Assembly: GCA_019918135.1 (NCBI GenBank)
Contig: WBZZ01005655.1
Span: 88,501-152,500, forward strand
Reading direction: 5' to 3'
Length of the DNA stretch: 64,000 nt
From: Paulinella micropora
Lineage: Eukaryota; Cercozoa; Imbricatea; Euglyphida; Paulinellidae
In this document: piece by piece, positions 54,192 through 63,592 of the stretch
Layout: each line of letters begins with the position of its first letter
Position numbering within the stretch: the first letter of the stretch is position 1
Program-made: the position numbers and the translations under genes
Notes under the pieces: generated by a model
What the model was told of the DNA's origin: nothing
Seen by the model: only the letters and a program-made list of their open reading frames with translations
Database searches by the model: none

Positions 54192-54227
<36 letters not shown>

Positions 54228-54228
<1 letters not shown>

Positions 54229-54494
54229 GTGTTTCTCTGTCAATGGCTGATGCATTTCTGCACATGCGCCTCCATCGTCTCACCCGTGAGGGGAGTACGA
54301 AGAATTGACGATAGGCTCTAATGACACCCCCGCAAGGGCAGTTCCAACACTTCCAGACGGACCGGTATGTTCAATGAAAATACTGGTCCAGACGGACCGG
54401 TATGTTCAATGAAAATACTGGTGGCACCGACGGGAATCGAACTGGCGACAGGGCCCAGATGGTAGAACTTGACCACTGGGCTATCACGGTGTCC
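54228..54494 (-). mobile_element. SINE-1 copy 41
   Basis: Complete; two units with the GACGGACCGG spacer. Confidence 0.9.
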
Positions 54495-54504
54495 AATAAT
54501 AATG

Positions 54505-54542
<38 letters not shown>

Positions 54543-54543
<1 letters not shown>

Positions 54544-54592
54544 GGCTTCCTCAGACTATAGCATCAGATCCAGATCCTGGACATGTGCCTCC

Positions 54593-54594
<2 letters not shown>
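54543..54594 (-). mobile_element. LINE-A tail-only copy (52 nt) 8
   Basis: Same 52-nt extent, outside the Twinkle intron. Confidence 0.85.
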
Positions 54595-54642
<48 letters not shown>

Positions 54643-54643
<1 letters not shown>

Positions 54644-54873
54644 GTGCTTCTCTGTCAATGGCTGATGCAAATCTGCACATGCGCCTCCATCGTCTCACCC
54701 GCGAGGGGAGTACGAAGATCTGACGATAGGCTCTAATGACACCCCCGCAAGGGCAGTTCCAACACTTCCAGACTGACCGGTATGTTCAATTAAGATACTG
54801 GTGGCACCGACGGGAATCGAACTGGCGACAGGGCCCAGATGGTAGAACTTGACCACTGGGCTATCACGGTGTC

Positions 54874-54874
<1 letters not shown>
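54643..54874 (-). mobile_element. SINE-1 copy 42
   Basis: Single unit; GATT loop; CGCGAGG body as in SINE-2, so intermediate between the two families. Confidence 0.88.
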
Positions 54875-54910
<36 letters not shown>

Positions 54911-54911
<1 letters not shown>

Positions 54912-55153
54912 GTGGTGCTTCTCAGTCAATGGCGAATGCATTTCTGCACATGTGCCTCCATCGTCTCACCCGCGGGGAGCACGAAGATTTGACGATAGGC
55001 TCTAATGACACCCCCGCAAGGCAGCTCCAAGCCTTCCAGACAGACCAATGCTTTCAAAGAAAATATCCTTTGAAAATACTGGCACCGACGGAAATCGAAC
55101 TGGCGACAGGTCCCAGATGGTAGACCTTAACCACTGGGCTATCGCGGTGCCAC
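54911..55153 (-). mobile_element. SINE-2 copy D
   Basis: Complete. Confidence 0.87.
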
Positions 55154-55158
55154 TAATA

Positions 55159-55208
<50 letters not shown>

Positions 55209-55209
<1 letters not shown>

Positions 55210-55381
55210 GTGTATCTCCTGCCAATTGCTGAGCCAAAAGGCCATGTGCATCCAGTCCTCCATTCCATAAGGAAAGTCTCCACACCAATCGGTGGAATAA
55301 AGGAAGTGACGGCATAGAACATTACTCTAGGAGCTTTATACCAATCAGCCCATGGAAAGGACCGATGGCCTATGTACTCCC

Positions 55382-55383
<2 letters not shown>
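55209..55383 (-). mobile_element. S3 copy 13
   Basis: Full length, 175 nt. Confidence 0.8.
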
Positions 55384-55418
<35 letters not shown>

Positions 55419-55419
<1 letters not shown>

Positions 55420-55685
55420 GTGTTTCTCTGTCAATGGCTGATGCATTTCTGCACATGCGCCTCCATCGTCTCACCCGTGAGGGGAGTACGAAGAATTGAC
55501 GATAAGCTCTAATGACACCCCCGCAAGGGCAGTTCCAACACTTCCAGACGGGCCGGTATGTTCAATGAAAATACTGGTCCAGACGGATCGGTATGTTCAA
55601 TGAAAATACTGGTGGCACCGACGGGAATCGAACTGGCGACAGGGCCCAGATGGTAGAACTTGACCACTGGGCTATCACGGTGTCC
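55419..55685 (-). mobile_element. SINE-1 copy 43
   Basis: Complete; two units with the GACGGATCGG spacer. Confidence 0.9.
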
Positions 55686-55730
<45 letters not shown>

Positions 55731-55731
<1 letters not shown>

Positions 55732-55999
55732 GTGCTTCTCTGTCAATGGCTGATGCATTTCTGCACATGCGCCTCCATCGTCTCACCCGTGAGGGGAGTA
55801 CGAAGAATTGACGATAAGCTCTAATGACACCCCCGCAAGGGCAGTTCCAACACTTCCAGACGGGCCGGTATGTTCAATGAAAATACTGGTCCAGAAATAG
55901 ACCGGTATGTTCAATGAAAATACTGGTGGCACCGACGGGAATCGAACTGGCGACAGGGCCCAGATGGTAGAACTTGACCACTGGGCTATCACGGTGTCC
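55731..55999 (-). mobile_element. SINE-1 copy 44
   Basis: Complete, two units. Confidence 0.9.
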
Positions 56000-56047
<48 letters not shown>

Positions 56048-56048
<1 letters not shown>

Positions 56049-56279
56049 GTGCTTCTCTGTCAATGGCTGATGCAAATCTGCACATGCGCCTCCATCGTCT
56101 CACCCGCGAGGGGAGTACGAAGATTTGACGATAGGCTCTAATGACACCCCCGCAAGTGCAGTTCCAACACTTCCAGACGGACCGGTATGTTCAATGAAGA
56201 TACTGGTGGCACCGACGGGAATCGAACTGGCGACAGGGCCCAGAAAGTAGAACTTGACCACTGGGCTATCACGGTGTCC
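56048..56279 (-). mobile_element. SINE-1 copy 45
   Basis: Single unit; GATT loop; CGCGAGG body. Confidence 0.88.
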
Positions 56280-56304
56280 AAATAATAATAATAATAATAA
56301 TAAT

Positions 56305-56477
56305 AGTGTATCTCCTGCCAATTGCTGAGCCAAAAGGCCATGTGCATCCAGTCCTTCATTCCATAAGGAAAGTCTCCACACCAATCGGTGGAAGAAAGGA
56401 AGTGACGGCATAGAACATTACTCTAGGAGCTTTATACCAATCAGCCCATGGAAAGGACCGATGGCATATGTACTCCC

Positions 56478-56479
<2 letters not shown>
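56305..56479 (-). mobile_element. S3 copy 14
   Basis: Full length; a few private substitutions. Confidence 0.8.
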
Positions 56480-56535
<56 letters not shown>

Positions 56536-56536
<1 letters not shown>

Positions 56537-56804
56537 GTGCTTCTCTGTCAATGGCTGATGCATTTCTGCACATGCGCCTCCATCGTCTCACCCGTGAGGG
56601 GAGTACGAAGAATTGACGATAAGCTCTAATGACACCCCCGCAAGGGCAGTTCCAACACTTCCAGACGGGCCGGTATGTTCAATGAAAATACTGGTCCAGA
56701 AATAGACCGGTATGTTCAATGAAAATACTGGTGGCACCGACGGGAATCGAACTGGCGACAGGGCCCAGATGGTAGAACTTGACCACTGGGCTATCACGGT
56801 GTCT
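56536..56804 (-). mobile_element. SINE-1 copy 46
   Basis: Complete, two units. Confidence 0.9.
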
Positions 56805-56885
56805 AATAATAATAATAATAATAACCATCATCATCATCACCATGATCATCATCGTCGTCATCATCATCATCACCATCATCATCGT

Positions 56886-57245
56886 CCTTCAATTGACGAA
56901 GTGCCTCTGCAATGCTTCCAGTCGTTAACCGGCAACCGGGGCGTCCCCCTCTTACCGGTCGTCGACTTCCCATAACGCATAATTTAACTATAATGAGGAC
57001 AATTCCCACCAGTCCAAACTACCGAAGTCAGAAAAGATGTACCACCCAAAATTTAATTCATGTAACGTACGGATATGGGTAAAAAGGTAATTGTGAAAAG
57101 CTAGTGCACCAGTACCAGAACGTGACAAGTACTAAAATAAACTGCATTAATAACTAATAATACTTATAACATTAAAAAATACTAACGAGTAATTAAGTAA
57201 TAATGAACACTTAGGAAGTGGGAGAGAAATTAGTTAAAGCGGCCC
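56886..57245. other. AT-rich spacer
   Basis: No coding signal or repeat recognised. It separates the AAT locus from the decayed gene cluster. Confidence 0.5.
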
Positions 57246-58083
57246 TTAATATTGCCATCCCTGCCATTTAGCCTTGTTTTCGTTGGGTAGCGTCGGCAGC
57301 CTCAAGCACGCGGTCAGCATCTCCGTTACCACGTTCTTGGTCGCCTGTTCCCTTCATAAGCTATGCACCAAGATTAGCGGGTACATCTTCCGCTCGTCGT
57401 TGATCAGACACGCGTCCACGACTGCTTAGAATAAAGCAGATACAGGCACGCGGGCCCTAACCTTATCCTGGATCACTTCCCGAACAGTTTCCAATTGCTC
57501 ATCCGCATCGGTGAGTGCCACAAACCCAAAGACAGTGCCGAAGACATAATGGATCACATCCACGTACTGCTAGTGCGATCTTACAGTATTGCACTTGACT
57601 TCCTTGTCGAAGACTTCCTTCCACGTCGCCTTGTTCGAAAACCACTAGTTAGCCCACGCAATTCTCAAGACGTACGCCAAGACAAAGCAAATGGATTTCA
57701 GATCGTTGCCACTCTGCGCCCCGCGCAGCTGTTTCTTGAACTGTATCGAAAATTGCCTCATCATGCTCATATATCGCCTGTCGTCCCCTAGGCTTTGGTC
57801 GATTTAGTCGTACCCCTGCATTGCCAGCTCCGTATTTGCCTTCAACTCTTTTATTATCTTTTCCCTTTTTTCCCATCCTTAGATCGAACTACTGGTTGTA
57901 CTACTCGCCCAACCCGAGCGATTCTTCTCGTCATCCTCCGATCCTTCCTCCTTTGAATCCTCATCCTACTCCGAACCTTCCGAGCCGATTTTCTTCTTCT
58001 TACTATTCTTCTTCTTTTTCTTTTTCTTTTCCTTTTTCCTTTCCGGTGACGCCGCCTCCGATTCCTCCATAACTTCAGCCGAA
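57246..58083 (-). pseudogene. G1 downstream part: one reading frame with repeated stops
   Basis: Reading on from the 58978 gene but in another frame, about 279 codons keep one frame with G/C-rich third positions and protein-like composition: a Lys/Glu-rich stretch, then LKSICFVLAYVLRIAWAN, QYVDVIHYVFGTVFGFVAL and AVVDACLINDERKMYPL. The frame is cut by stops near 58071 (TAG), 57975 (TAG), 57890 (TAA), 57807 (TAA), 57650 (TAG), 57578 (TAG), 57429 (TAA) and 57357 (TGA). Each can be derived from CAG, CAA or CGA by one C-to-T change. I do not recognise the protein. Eight stops is not far below chance, so coding origin is likely but not proved. Confidence 0.5.
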
Positions 58084-58978
58084 GCCTAGTCCAGGCTACC
58101 CAACCATCCACACATCCTGTCACCAACGACAGGTGATACACCCACATCCGCAGTTCCGTCACAGTCGCCTTGCGGACCGCGTCATTCATCATATCAGCCC
58201 CGTTCGCCGCGTTATCCAAGAGCTTCTTGAGTGTAGCTACCCGTTCCTTGATGTGTCCCATCGTGTCCATGCTGTCGTTGTACTGCTTAATGGCTTCTGT
58301 AAAGAAACCCGCTTCCTTCCTCACCTCGTCCGCCCATTGCGCATTTGCCGTTTCCAACCATGACGCCAAGTCATCAACCGGATTGAGCATCATGCGCTTG
58401 TTCCAATCGTGGAAAGCCGCAGTGACTTTGATGTCCTGCTGTCGGATTGCCAAGATCAGCCGGTCAATAGCCGCCATCATTTCCGTCACTTTTCCTTCTG
58501 TTATGACCTCCCCCTCGTCCATAATAGGCAGTACCATATAAGCTGTCAATGCCTTCGACGAAATCTGATCCCTGTGGTGTCCCACCGCCACCGCCAAAGC
58601 ATCCGCCATTTCGGCCAACACTCCCGTCTTGATCCCCGGCCCCCAGTGTGGCTTGCCTGCTGGTAACTGCCACTCGTTCCACGCGTCGATGTCGTCCTTA
58701 ATTCCCCCTTCATCGGGTCCGTCCGTCCAAATTTTGAGTGAGTTCCTGCTCAGCTGTGAGTAAATCTCGATAGCAGTCGGGCTCGCCTGCAACATCTGGA
58801 GGAAGTGGTCGGACATAATCGGAGGATTCCGCGCATACGTCATAGGGGCTGCCGGCGCCGCTCCCGCCTTGTCCTCCCCCTCGTCCACTCGCATAGGCGA
58901 GGGTCCCGCTTTCTTGAGTGGTGTAAACCTGATCGGTAGCACCGCTGGCGGTACCCCGCCTTGCGCCTCGTCCGCCAT
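57854..58978 (-). CDS. G1: unrecognised protein, possibly 3'-broken
   Basis: 374 codons from ATG, with no family recognised. Residues 1-60 are Pro/Ala-rich. Residues 60-290 are mostly helical, with Trp-containing segments (WNEWQLPAGKPHW, FHDWNKRM, ASWLETANAQWADEV). The last ~70 residues are almost pure Arg/Lys. In the alternative frame the same DNA gives an Asp/Glu/Lys/Ser linker followed by protein-like sequence, so the Arg-rich end is probably a frameshift artefact after about residue 300. A CTTCAACGTTAG box ends 10 nt before the ATG. Confidence 0.6.
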   Translation of the reverse strand: MADEAQGGVPPAVLPIRFTPLKKAGPSPMRVDEGEDKAGAAPAAPMTYARNPPIMSDHFLQMLQASPTAIEIYSQLSRNSLKIWTDGPDEGGIKDDIDAWNEWQLPAGKPHWGPGIKTGVLAEMADALAVAVGHHRDQISSKALTAYMVLPIMDEGEVITEGKVTEMMAAIDRLILAIRQQDIKVTAAFHDWNKRMMLNPVDDLASWLETANAQWADEVRKEAGFFTEAIKQYNDSMDTMGHIKERVATLKKLLDNAANGADMMNDAVRKATVTELRMWVYHLSLVTGCVDGWVAWTRLRLKLWRNRRRRHRKGKRKRKRKRRRIVRRRKSARKVRSRMRIQRRKDRRMTRRIARVGRVVQPVVRSKDGKKGKR

Positions 58979-58988
58979 TCGTCGCCAC

Positions 58989-59000
58989 TAACGTTGAAGG
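58989..59000 (-). promoter_or_regulatory. CTTCAACGTTAG box before G1
   Basis: Twelve-base element 10 nt upstream of the G1 ATG. It matches those before G2 and G3 with one difference. It could be a promoter/initiator element or a conserved 3' splice site, since it ends in TTAG. Confidence 0.5.
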
Positions 59001-59170
59001 GAGAAATTGATAATAATAAACCCCAAACCCATATATACATGTCTTTCTCCCAATATGATCTCCGTTATCATCTCCACATCCCTTGCCATATCCCTGTATT
59101 GCACTCCTCTACCTTCCGAGTCCTCTCTCCCTCTTTCCTATGTATCAGTCCCCCCTTATTTTTCAGTCTG

Positions 59171-60591
59171 TCACATGCTGAACTGTTCCAGCACGTCTCT
59201 ATCTAATTCTTCCATCCATTCCATCATCTCCTCCGCTGTCTCCCGTTGGTCCCAAGACCCCCTGCTTCCTTCGCGGCTAGACCTCTCCTCCTCCTCTTCG
59301 TCCGTTGTCTCCTCCTCCTCCTCCTTCGCTTCCTCCTCCCACCTCATTGCCAACTCCTGTATGTGTCTTATCTCCATTTTTGTCCCCAAGGACGTTATCC
59401 ATTCCTTCGTCTCCTCCGACTGCCACTCATTGCCCTCTATATTCCCCTGTGTCTGTTCCTTCGTCCATCTCATCCTCAACAGACTGACAAACTGTTTCAA
59501 TTGTGCAGGATGTTCTTCATGCCATTTGGCCTCCCAAGCCTTAGCCTCTGCTACTGTGCCCTTAAGCGCAGTTTCCACCGACAGAATAACGTCCTGTATC
59601 GTGTCTCCCATTCTCCTTTCCACTTCTTGAATTCGTGCATACTGTCCCCGCGCCTCCTCTGATTCCTTGAAATGTTTCCAACAAGGCTCCCTCATTTCGG
59701 CCGGCATCGTACTCGTTCGCTTCTCCACCTCCTCCTTATAATTTCCCATCTCGCCTCCTCCACCACCTCCTTCCGACGTTGTGCCTGTTCCTGTCCCTGT
59801 TCCCATGCCTGGGCCAGTGCTAGCACTCGACTCCCCGAGTCATGATCCGAGTTCTCTCTTATCTCTTGTTCCACCACCAACTCTCATTCTATCTCCTCGT
59901 CTTCCACCTTCCTTCTCGCCTCCCTCGCCGTCTTCATCTCCTGTGTCACCCTTTCCACCTCCTCATCCACTGCCATCTCCTCCACTTGAGTGTGACTTGT
60001 AGCCTCTCTTTCCTGCCCCATGTCCGGTCTCTGCTTCCCTCTCTTTTTTTGTCCCTTTGTGTCCACTGGCCTCTGTCCTCTCGCAACTGTTTAAGCCACT
60101 CCTGTGTCTCTTCACTGTCCCAATCGTTGCCCGCTGCATGATTCTCCACCATCTCGATTATTCCTCGCATCCGCAATGGTTCAACGAACAGTGTCCAACT
60201 GTCCTCTCCTCTTCCTTGGAGAGTTTGTAACCATTTCTTGGCATGTGCTGCCTTCCCCGTGGCGCAAGCCCACGCCGTATGTACCCTTTCCGCTACCCAT
60301 TTCTCCCCCACCTTCGTCAACAATGCCAGAAAAATATATTGGTTCCATAAACCCTCCCGCTCTCTAAACCACCGCCATCTTACCTTTCATAGTTTCCTAA
60401 TTGCCATCCACCTTTTATCCCCCGTCATCAGTTCCGTGTGCAAAATTGCCTCCACCCGTTCACTCCACTCGTCACCCATCTCCTCTATGAACGGTCGTGC
60501 CTCCTCATCCACCTTATATTCCATCCCCCTTACTCGTCCCCATTGTTGGTCCCCCCTCCGTCAGATCCAACCTTAGCCCCCGTTTGCTCAT
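59171..60591 (-). pseudogene. G2: unrecognised gene with frameshifts and stops
   Basis: An ATG at 60591 opens a short frame; protein-like sequence then continues in other frames to a stop at 59171. Breaks: a frame change near 60550, TGA near 60410, a frame change near 60060, TGA at about 59885, a frame change near 59750. Two segments look like internal repeats of each other: EPLRMRG...NDWDSEETQEWLKQL (about 60130-60220) and SLLRMRW...NEWQSEETKEWITSL (about 59400-59480). The C-terminus is very acidic. No known family was recognised. Confidence 0.55.
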
Positions 60592-60606
60592 CCTCTGACG
60601 TGTGTC

Positions 60607-60618
60607 CTAACGTAGAAG
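60607..60618 (-). promoter_or_regulatory. CTTCTACGTTAG box before G2
   Basis: Ends 15 nt before the G2 ATG. GATACATA lies immediately upstream, as also near the G3 box. Confidence 0.5.
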
Positions 60619-60643
60619 TATGTATCGTGTTTCCGAGTGTCCC

Positions 60644-61178
60644 TCACTCCCCCTTCTTAGCCTTCTTAGGAAGTTGTTCCTCCTCCTTGTCCATTTTCCC
60701 TTCCTTCTTTCGTTTCTCCTGTTCCCCAGCCTTTCTGGGCTCTTCATATTCACGTCTTTCCAGTTTGAAAGCATCCCTTGACTCCTTGAACTGTCTCCGT
60801 ATTTCCCTCGCCTCCTGGTTCCACACGTATCCTGCCCGCCTCATTTCAGCCAACATCAAAGCCAAAAATTTCGCCTTCTCTGCCTTGACTATTGCCTCCC
60901 GTCTTTTTTCTAGCTCATGAGGGCAGAACTCCCTTCTCTTTGCCCATTCTAGCAGTTTTTCCCGAAATATTTAATATTCATCCGCTGTTGCCACCATCTC
61001 TTTGTAAACGTCCTTGCCTACTCGTATTTCCCCCTTTGCCCACATCCCCTTTTCCCCCTCCTCAGTCCTCTTTCCATGCCTTTCTCCAAAAATCCGGTGT
61101 CTTCTCCTCCCTCTCGTCCTCGTCTTCCTCCTTTTCCTCTTCCCCTTTTTCCTCCTTGCTTGTCTTTTTCTTTTTCAT
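60644..61178 (-). pseudogene. G3: unrecognised charged gene, broken
   Basis: ATG at 61178 gives 38 codons of Lys/Glu-rich sequence to a TGA. In another frame, KGEIRVGKDVYKEMVATADEY continues through a TAA near 60972 into FREKLLEWAKRREFCPHELEKRREAIVKAEKAKF and a highly charged C-terminus ending at 60644 (PKKAKKGE). This indicates at least one frameshift and one nonsense change. It is probably coiled-coil. Function unknown. Confidence 0.5.
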
Positions 61179-61184
61179 TGAGAC

Positions 61185-61196
61185 CTAACGTAGAAG
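61185..61196 (-). promoter_or_regulatory. CTTCTACGTTAG box before G3
   Basis: Ends 6 nt before the G3 ATG; identical to the box before G2. Confidence 0.5.
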
Positions 61197-61229
61197 GCAA
61201 TCAGATGTATCCTCCCAACCTCTACTGTC

Positions 61230-61712
61230 CTACAACAGATAACCCGTTCGTTGTCGCTTATTCCGACGACGTTCCCCCATTTCCTCCTCCTCGTCAGGGT
61301 TAAACGCCAATGACTCAAGCACCCAAGAATCTTGATCATATCGAGTTTTTAAGTATCTCCGACGTCTCTGTCTCGCTAAACCCCACAAGGTCTCGTAGAT
61401 CTGTTTGTTCGTCCCAGCCTCTTCCTCTAATTCCTCAATCTTCCTCTGTCTCTCATCCACTTGCTCCAAAGCCTTGATCCTCTCCATACATGCATTGTAT
61501 AGCTTCCACGGGTCTTCCACTTGAGTATATATGTTTCCAATACGTATCTCATCCTCGTTCCATAGTTCCGACTCCGGAAAATCCTCCTCCAGATATGACT
61601 CTTTCCAATAGTTCTTCTTCTCTTGATCCACTTTTCCCCCTTCCTTCCTTCCACTCTCTTCTTGTCTCTCCCCCTTTCCACCATCATCTTTCCTCTCATC
61701 TGCTGAATCCAT
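61230..61712 (-). CDS. G4: unrecognised intact small acidic/coiled-coil protein
   Basis: 160 codons from ATG, the only member of the cluster without a break. Residues 1-40 are charged and low complexity. Residues 60-115 (YTQVEDPWKLYNACMERIKALEQVDERQRKIEEL) suggest a coiled coil. The C-terminus has a run of acidic residues followed by RRRNKRQR, a possible nuclear localisation signal. I do not recognise it. I preferred the ATG at 61712 over an upstream GTG because it is 15 nt after the shared ACGTTAG box. Confidence 0.6.
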   Translation of the reverse strand: MDSADERKDDGGKGERQEESGRKEGGKVDQEKKNYWKESYLEEDFPESELWNEDEIRIGNIYTQVEDPWKLYNACMERIKALEQVDERQRKIEELEEEAGTNKQIYETLWGLARQRRRRYLKTRYDQDSWVLESLAFNPDEEEEMGERRRNKRQRTGYLL

Positions 61713-61727
61713 ACTGATGTCGAACAC

Positions 61728-61738
61728 CTAACGTACAA
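61728..61738 (-). promoter_or_regulatory. TTGTACGTTAG box before G4
   Basis: Diverged version of the cluster box. It has the same TACGTTAG core and the same 15-nt distance to the ATG as before G2. Confidence 0.45.
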
Positions 61739-61810
61739 ATGATACACTGTGTCATCTAGCCCATGCCTTCCTTATTTCCACACTCTATACTCCCCTCTGA
61801 GCTTCCCACT

Positions 61811-62450
61811 CTACGCACTTAGTACGAAAAAGGAAAATAAGTACTTGAAGGATACTGATATGGCCGATATGGGCAGTATTCCATCCTTGGTAAAAAGCCA
61901 GCAAAATTCTTGAAAATGCTGCCCTTTTTTGTCTTCGCCATCCCAAAGGTCGTCTTCCACAAAAAGCGTGGTTTTCCACTTGGAATTTTGCGCCATGATG
62001 TCTTCTCTGTTTTTGTCTTGTTTTGTCATACCTCTTGTGTTTTCCCCCATTCCAACTCCAGCACTTGTTTCCCCTCTTTATCCTGCGTGGATCCCGCCAC
62101 TTTCCATCCTCCAATTCCATGTGACTATGGGCGTAATCCGTCCCATCTCGTCCGTCCTCCAGACCAACTTGATACCCCCATTCCTCCATCATTCCCTTTG
62201 TTTCTTCTTCCCAATAAACCCATTCATATTCCATGCCATATCGTTATTGAACCCTCCAAGCCTTCAAATCCATCCTGTGTTTCACCATGTGACATGTTGT
62301 CCCATGTCTTGGTTCCCCCTTCATGACTTCCTTTCCCCCCCGCATGACGCTCTGTGGGTCCCACCAATCTTGCCACGTCCTTCCTGTGATGTTACTCCAC
62401 CACTCACCATAAAAATACGTTACCATATCAATATAATACGCAGCCAACAT
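61811..62450 (-). pseudogene. G5: unrecognised Trp-rich gene, broken
   Basis: From ATG at 62450, 68 codons (MLAAYYIDMVTYFYGEWW; TWQDWWDPQSV) end in TAA after AWRVQ. The same frame continues with MEYEWVYWEEETKGMMEEWGYQVGLEDGRDG. Near 62060 the better-looking sequence moves to another frame (KWKTTLFVEDDLWDGEDKKGQ...HFQEFCWLF), which ends at 61811. So there is one nonsense codon and one frameshift. The typical ACGTTAG box is absent; only TATTAG precedes the ATG. Function unknown. Confidence 0.5.
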
Positions 62451-63592
62451 ATAACTAATAATTTACATAGATGTTTTCTATCCCTTGTGATGAGTGACGT
62501 GCCGCATGCAGGGGTTGCATCCCTTTGATATGTAAGCATAGCAACCCCTGCTCATCTCCCAAAAAGCTCAAAAACATGCAACTGACCCATAGAATGCAAT
62601 CACCCAACCTGTCTGCATGCAACTGTAACTATATTCCATAATAACTGCCTAGTTCCCATGTCTATAACCACTTCCCTCCATCCAATGTATGAGTTCCAAA
62701 CACAGCAACTCCTGCTCATCTAACAAAACTCACGAGAATCCAAGAACAATCCAAGAAATACATAGTCCCCACACATATCCATTGGAAAACATCCAAAAAC
62801 CATCAATAAATATCGAATTTCCCATGAATAAACAATGTCGCATATCAGGTTGCTTAATTAAATCAGTTATTAAGTATAACGTTTTCTTCTAGATCGATAT
62901 TAATGATATGTTAAACAAATACTAATCTAGAATAGAAAGTTATTCCAAATGTTTTGTTTTAATTTATTTTTTATTAAATGTCTAACTTTTTAACTTTCTT
63001 TTTTATTCTAGCACTGCTCCGTATGTTTTCCGGTTTTATATCCAATGATTTTAATAAATTAATAATTTTTTCTCTTTTGTAATTTGTTTTACTTTTTCCT
63101 ATAACTGCTCCTTCGGTTCTTCTTCTTCATGGTGCTGTTCAACATTAGTCTTTAATAATTCTGACTGTCTTATGCTTTATGAATAGTTCTGACTGGCCTG
63201 CCGAAATGTGAGAATATTTCTGCGACGTTGTGCCAAGATCTTACCATAATAACAGAAATCTGGTTCGCCATTACCAACGAAAACAACAATGTAGTTGGAA
63301 ATTTCGGCTGGTGGAGAGCGAAAGCCACACACGACAACTGAAATAGAATTGTGCTTTTCTGCAAAAGATCACTTCGCCTCGCCAGCATCCTTGTTAATTA
63401 CGACATGAACCTCACTAATTCTGATAACAACATTACTGCTACCCTCTTGTATACCACCTTTTTTCGCCCCTTTTTTTCTACTGCCTCTAGGTCTATTCCA
63501 ATCAGGTTAATCAAGTGATACATTACTTACACTATCAGTGATTCCCTAATTCGGTATACAATGAAAACCAAACAACAGAAAAAAATGATTAC
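62451..63592. other. AT-rich intergenic region
   Basis: No gene recognised. It has a perfect 11-bp inverted repeat, GCAGGGGTTGC (62508-62518) and GCAACCCCTGC (62541-62551), with a 22-nt loop; CCTGCTCATCT recurs near 62713. Further exons of the 63.6-kb gene may lie here: a 15-nt open piece before a GTAAGT donor and a basic open stretch at about 63400-63510, neither confirmed. Confidence 0.4.

Larger units (their letters stand above)
53594..56885. repeat. nested AAT locus downstream of the Twinkle gene
   Basis: AAT arrays, all in the same strand sense, enclose the retroelement copies listed below. The locus ends in an ATC/ACC-rich compound microsatellite (56824-56885). Confidence 0.85.

Noticed and set aside
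3602-56804. Calling the SINE heads as functional tRNA genes
   Set aside because: The heads are followed by the constant SINE body and ATT tail, the SINE-1 acceptor stem has a mismatch, and dozens of near-identical copies exist.
10441-56880. Many reading frames of poly-Asn, poly-Ile, poly-Tyr or poly-Leu
   Set aside because: They are translations of AAT/ATT microsatellites and adjoining SINEs.
57495-61717. Long plus-strand frames opposite the G1-G5 cluster
   Set aside because: Ser/Pro/Leu-rich antisense shadows of charged minus-strand coding sequence.
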